Source: Bacteroidota bacterium
GTDB lineage: Bacteria > Bacteroidota > Bacteroidia > Flavobacteriales > Flavobacteriaceae
Direction of reading: 5' to 3'
Assembly (NCBI GenBank): GCA_018656255.1
Contig: JABHYI010000195.1
Location: forward strand, 1 to 9,677
Length of the DNA stretch: 9,677 nucleotides
Shown: piece by piece, positions 7,242 to 9,677 of the stretch
Layout: every line of letters starts with the position of its first letter
Position numbering within the stretch: position 1 is the first letter of the stretch
The notes under the pieces: model-generated
Databases searched by the model: none
Told to the model about the DNA's origin: nothing
Seen by the model: the letters and a program-made list of their open reading frames with translations, nothing else
Made by a program: the position numbers and the translations under genes

Positions 7242-7579
7242 TGGCAGTTTCAAACAAATCAAAAATCATCATTGATGTTTCACTAGACGAGAATAAGGTC
7301 CCAGAAAAACTACACTGGAGCGCAAAAGATGGCGGTGTAGAAAATCAACAGGCAAAAGCGATGCTGCTTTCTGTTTGGGATGCTAAGGCCAAAGAATCTA
7401 TGCGCATAGATTTATGGACCAAGGACATGCCTTTGGATGAAATGAAGGTGTTTTTTCATCAAACATTAAGTGCTATGTCAGACACTTTTAATCGTGCTAC
7501 AAATGATGAGAAAATGACCGCAACAATGAAAGACTTCTGTGATTATTTTGCTGAAAAATTAGATTTGAAAAAAAAATAG
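7241..7579 (+). CDS. gldC: Gliding motility protein GldC
   Basis: This 112-residue protein is the size and composition of GldC. It has no signal peptide or membrane segment, so it is predicted to be cytoplasmic. In F. johnsoniae, gldC is co-transcribed with gldB and its loss impairs gliding only partly; its biochemical role is not established. The segments IDVSLDENKVPEKLHW (11-26) and DMPLDEMKVFFHQTLSAM (62-79) look like the conserved core. The ATG shares its A with the gldB stop codon (1-nt overlap), which supports coupled expression and fixes the start. A run of lysine codons ends the gene, and its stop codon abuts a small inverted repeat. Confidence 0.92.
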   Translation: MAVSNKSKIIIDVSLDENKVPEKLHWSAKDGGVENQQAKAMLLSVWDAKAKESMRIDLWTKDMPLDEMKVFFHQTLSAMSDTFNRATNDEKMTATMKDFCDYFAEKLDLKKK

Positions 7580-7594
7580 TTCCAGTATTGGAAC
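7579..7594. repeat. Short perfect inverted repeat between gldC and the next gene
   Basis: GTTCCA (7579-7584) and TGGAAC (7589-7594) flank the 4-nt loop GTAT. The hairpin begins at the last base of the gldC stop codon and ends 6 nt before the next ATG (7601), where a ribosome would bind. No T-run follows, so it is not an intrinsic terminator. It may tune translation of the downstream gene, stabilise the gldBC message or bind a protein; none of these is shown. Confidence 0.45.
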
Positions 7595-7600
7595 CTCTCT

Positions 7601-7957
7601 ATGAAACTTATTTTTGTTTATAATGCAACTTCTGGTAAGGCAGGTTCTTTGTTGGCTAGTGCACATAAGTTTTTTAGCCCAAATACCTATAAGTGTGATT
7701 TGTGTAGCCTAACTTTTGGTGTTTTTTCTGAAAATAAAAAATGGAAAACCTTCAGGAAATCTACAAATTTTGAAATGGTTTTTCTTCACAGAGATCAATT
7801 TTTAAAACAGTACAAATCTAAGTGGTTGCCAAAGTATGATTTTCCTGTAATTCTATCTCAAGAGCAGGATATACTTGAAATATTTCTAAGCAATGTTGAC
7901 ATTGCCCAGGCCAAAGATGTTGAAACTTTCATTGATTTAGTCCAGTCAAGATTATGA
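7601..7957 (+). CDS. Conserved-looking hypothetical protein, 118 aa, with CxxC motif
   Basis: I cannot assign a function. The protein starts MKLIFVYNATSGKAGSL and has KCDLCSLTFG (31-40), with a CxxC pair (C32, C35) that could bind metal or be redox-active. It has histidines at 22 and 63, and an acidic C-terminal half (DFPVILSQEQDILEIF, 80-95). There is no signal peptide or transmembrane helix, so it is probably cytoplasmic. The opening strand followed by a Ser-Gly turn could suggest an alpha/beta fold, but it is not a canonical P-loop (no GK[ST]). It follows gldC by 21 nt on the same strand and is likely co-transcribed with gldBC, which does not by itself make it a gliding protein. Start at 7601 is the only sensible one. 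It is convergent with yihA (31 nt between stops). Confidence 0.8.
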   Translation: MKLIFVYNATSGKAGSLLASAHKFFSPNTYKCDLCSLTFGVFSENKKWKTFRKSTNFEMVFLHRDQFLKQYKSKWLPKYDFPVILSQEQDILEIFLSNVDIAQAKDVETFIDLVQSRL

Positions 7958-7988
7958 CGCCGTGCCCGTAGGGGTTTAAGGGGTTGTT

Positions 7989-8597
7989 TTAAAGAGAATC
8001 CTTTACCTCTTGGTTAATAACATCAATATTGTCTATAACGGCCTCTTTACCTTCTTTTTTGCTAGATGAGGTAATAAAATATGCAGGCATTTCTTCCCAG
8101 CTTTCCAACATTTTTTTGACATAGGCGTCAACGTTTCTAGTTAGCGCGTTTGGTTTTAGTTTGTCTGCTTTGGTGAAGATAATTTGAAACGGAATATTAG
8201 CCTCTCCAAGATAGTGCATAAAATCTATATCAACAGGCTGTGGTTCATGTCTACAATCTATCAAAACAAAGGCAAGTACTAGTTGTTTGCGCTGCTCAAA
8301 ATAGTCTGTAATAAATTTCTGAAATGTTTTTTTTGCTTTTTTTGAAACTCGAGCATACCCATACCCAGGTAAATCTACTAGATACCAATTTTTATTTATT
8401 ATAAAGTGATTTATTAGTTGAGTTTTTCCGGGTCTACCAGAGGTTTTGGCAAGGTTTTTTCTATCAACCAGCATGTTGATTAGGGATGATTTCCCAACAT
8501 TAGAGCGTCCTATAAATGCATACTCGGGTACGCGCTCTTTTGGGCATTTTGCCACATCACTATTGCTCATTACAAACTCGGCAGATTTAATTTTCAT
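7989..8597 (-). CDS. yihA: Ribosome biogenesis GTP-binding protein YihA/YsxC (EngB)
   Basis: This 202-residue protein is a TrmE-Era-EngA-EngB-Septin-like GTPase that helps late assembly of the large ribosomal subunit and is essential in several bacteria. All GTPase motifs are present: G1 GRSNVGKSS (30-38), the switch-I region with PGKTQ (56-60), G3 DLPG (75-78) followed by the family-typical YGYA, G4 TKAD (142-145) and G5 TSSS (176-179). The short N-terminus before G1 starts MKIKSAEFV, normal for the family, which supports the start at 8597. Length is standard. It lies 64 nt downstream of the hydrolase gene on the same strand and may share its transcript; no good separate promoter is seen in the gap (only TACCTTTC at 8627-8620, one mismatch and no -33 element). 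Confidence 0.96.
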   Translation of the reverse strand: MKIKSAEFVMSNSDVAKCPKERVPEYAFIGRSNVGKSSLINMLVDRKNLAKTSGRPGKTQLINHFIINKNWYLVDLPGYGYARVSKKAKKTFQKFITDYFEQRKQLVLAFVLIDCRHEPQPVDIDFMHYLGEANIPFQIIFTKADKLKPNALTRNVDAYVKKMLESWEEMPAYFITSSSKKEGKEAVIDNIDVINQEVKDSL

Positions 8598-8661
8598 GGT
8601 GTATATATTACCGGTGTATGAAAGGTATTGTTTGGTATTTTTTGATGTTGTTTGAAGGGTA

Positions 8662-9426
8662 CTATAAAGAACGCTTTTCTAGCCAAGCTATCAAGATTTC
8701 ATTAAATGTATCTGGATGTTCCATCATAGCAGCATGGCCACATTTTTTAATCCAAAACAAATCACTATCTGGCAGTTTTTCATGAAATTCTGTACCAACC
8801 TCTGGTGGTGTTACAGAGTCGTTTTCACCCCAAATGATACATGTAGGTGTGTTCATCTTGGGAAGATCTTTACCCATGTTGTGGCGTATAGCGCTCTTTG
8901 CAATTGCTAAGGTGCGTATGAGTTTCACCCTGTCGTTTACAGTTTCAAAAACTTCATCAACTAACTCTTTTGTTGCAATAGCGGGGTCATAAAAAACATT
9001 TTCAGTTTTTGTTTTGATGTAGTTTCTATCCCCTCGCTTTGGGTAGCTTTCTCCCATGGCGCTTTCGTATAGGCCACTACTTCCTGTTATTACAAGTGCT
9101 TTTACATTTTGTGGATATTGCTTGGTGTACAGAAGGCCAATATGTCCTCCAAGAGAATTTCCAAGTAAAATAACCTTATCAAGTTTTTTATGAGCAATAA
9201 ATTTTTTGAGATATTTTGCAAAAGAATTTACATTGGTTTTGAGTAGTGGAAGCTCGAATAAAGGCAATTCTGGTATGATAACTTTGTATCCTTTCTCTGG
9301 AAAAAATTGGGCTACATTATCAAAATTACTGAGCCCTCCCATAAGTCCATGCAAAATGATCATCGGGGTTCCTTCGCCAATTTCTAGGTATCTAAACCCT
9401 CCTTCTTCTTTAAGTTGATGCGCCAT
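8662..9426 (-). CDS. Alpha/beta-hydrolase fold protein
   Basis: This 254-residue protein has the complete alpha/beta-hydrolase layout: the oxyanion-loop HG (H26-G27, IILHGLMGG), the nucleophile elbow GNSLGG with Ser91, the acid in WGENDSVTP (Asp203) and the catalytic histidine in CGHAAMMEHP (His231). There is no signal peptide, so it is cytoplasmic. The substrate cannot be inferred; the family covers esterases, lipases, C-C bond hydrolases and others. The start at 9426 gives a normal N-terminus (MAHQLKEEGG) just before the first strand. In flavobacteria I recall such a hydrolase between yihA and the mraZ end of the dcw cluster; here it is divergent from the expected mraZ. It is followed by yihA after 64 nt, suggesting an operon. 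Its short leader carries a -7-like element. Confidence 0.92.
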   Translation of the reverse strand: MAHQLKEEGGFRYLEIGEGTPMIILHGLMGGLSNFDNVAQFFPEKGYKVIIPELPLFELPLLKTNVNSFAKYLKKFIAHKKLDKVILLGNSLGGHIGLLYTKQYPQNVKALVITGSSGLYESAMGESYPKRGDRNYIKTKTENVFYDPAIATKELVDEVFETVNDRVKLIRTLAIAKSAIRHNMGKDLPKMNTPTCIIWGENDSVTPPEVGTEFHEKLPDSDLFWIKKCGHAAMMEHPDTFNEILIAWLEKRSL

Positions 9427-9447
9427 TAAATCTTTAGGTTATAAAAA

Positions 9448-9455
9448 CAAAAATA
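9448..9455 (-). promoter_or_regulatory. TAnnTTTG -7 element of the hydrolase-yihA transcript
   Basis: On the - strand, TATTTTTG (9455-9448) matches the Bacteroidota -7 consensus. Transcription would begin near 9441-9444, about 15-18 nt before the ATG. The nearest upstream TTG (9471-9469) is only 13 nt away, shorter than the usual 17-23 nt, so the -33 part is not convincing. Confidence 0.4.
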
Positions 9456-9618
9456 CACTTTTTTTATTCAATGATAGCCTAGCATTGATTAAGTATAAAT
9501 CAGTGTAATTTTTGAAGTTAAAATTGTTAAAACCCCACAACTAGATTGTTTTAAATGTATTGATATTCAGGTTGTTGGTCCTAAATTACTTCTCTTTCGT
9601 CTAAAACTTATTAACAAT

Positions 9619-9643
9619 GTGGTAAATTGTGGGAAAAAGTGGG
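9619..9643 (+). promoter_or_regulatory. Probable MraZ operator: three GTGG(G/T) boxes with 10-bp period
   Basis: GTGGT (9619-9623), GTGGG (9629-9633) and GTGGG (9639-9643) are direct repeats separated by 5-nt AT-rich spacers, so they fall on one face of the helix. MraZ is known to bind tandem TGGGN boxes with 5-nt spacers in front of its own gene and repress the division and cell-wall cluster. The boxes sit just upstream of a -7 element pointing right. mraZ itself is not in the window, so its presence is inferred from this operator and from the yihA-hydrolase neighbourhood. Confidence 0.75.
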
Positions 9644-9653
9644 AAATACTCTT

Positions 9654-9661
9654 TATATTTG
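9654..9661 (+). promoter_or_regulatory. TAnnTTTG -7 element of the rightward (mraZ/dcw) promoter
   Basis: TATATTTG matches the Bacteroidota -7 consensus exactly and lies 10 nt after the last GTGGG box. The closest TTG upstream (9627-9629) is 24 nt away, one more than usual, and overlaps the second box. The repeats therefore cover the -33 region, as expected if the bound protein blocks RNA polymerase. The start codon of the gene lies beyond the window edge. Confidence 0.6.
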
Positions 9662-9677
9662 ACTATTATCTCAAGAA

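Noticed and set aside
7958..7988. Locally G-rich gap with two GGGGTT copies between the hypothetical gene and yihA
   Set aside because: Two short copies are not enough for a repeat element or a G-quadruplex, and no stable hairpin with a T-run forms, so no terminator is called.
8446..8655. Open frame antisense to the start of yihA, and similar frames antisense to the hydrolase, dnaG, prenyl synthase and sulfotransferase genes
   Set aside because: These lie opposite well-supported genes and show no family features, so they are shadows of the real coding strand.
9533..9538. A single GTGGGG (on the - strand) that resembles a fourth MraZ box
   Set aside because: It is isolated, in the opposite orientation, and more than 80 nt from the three-box array. 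MraZ sites are tandem repeats, so a lone box is not good evidence.

Overview
The window looks like chromosomal DNA of a gliding, marine-type flavobacterium (Bacteroidota, Flavobacteriaceae). This rests on an AT-rich composition, the gldB-gldC gliding-motility pair, a flavobacterial-type DnaG without zinc ligands, promoter elements of the TAnnTTTG type, and weak or absent Shine-Dalgarno sequences. The order nadE / gldB-gldC / yihA / alpha-beta hydrolase / (mraZ) is one I associate with Flavobacteriia. No rRNA, tRNA, CRISPR array, insertion sequence or prophage was seen, and the window is mostly conserved housekeeping DNA.

Layout. At the left edge is the 3' part of a TPR-sulfotransferase protein (to 1384). 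It is probably the tail of a longer protein that begins outside the window, and it ends in a clear intrinsic terminator (1401-1437). Two + strand genes follow: a long-chain polyprenyl diphosphate synthase (1480-2463) and the primase DnaG (2551-4512). DnaG converges, with one base between stop codons, on a NarL/FixJ-type response regulator (4514-5146, - strand). Upstream of the regulator on the same strand lies nadE (5308-6096). nadE diverges from the gldB-gldC-hypothetical cluster (6282-7957, + strand). That cluster converges on the pair hydrolase-yihA (9426 to 7989, - strand). The right end (9427-9677) is a regulatory region. It carries three GTGG(G/T) boxes at exact 10-bp spacing and a TAnnTTTG promoter element, as expected for the autoregulated mraZ promoter that starts the division and cell-wall (dcw) cluster just outside the window.

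How the genes relate. Most serve basic growth: replication priming (DnaG), NAD synthesis (NadE), the isoprenoid chain of menaquinone (polyprenyl synthase) and ribosome assembly (YihA). GldB and GldC belong to the gliding and type IX secretion machinery. Nothing here looks like a new defence or mobile system. The points worth a second look are the response regulator with Glu in place of the phosphoacceptor Asp, the zinc-less primase, the probable three-part fusion at the left edge, the MraZ operator at the right edge, and several short inverted repeats and promoter motifs that bear on start-site choice.
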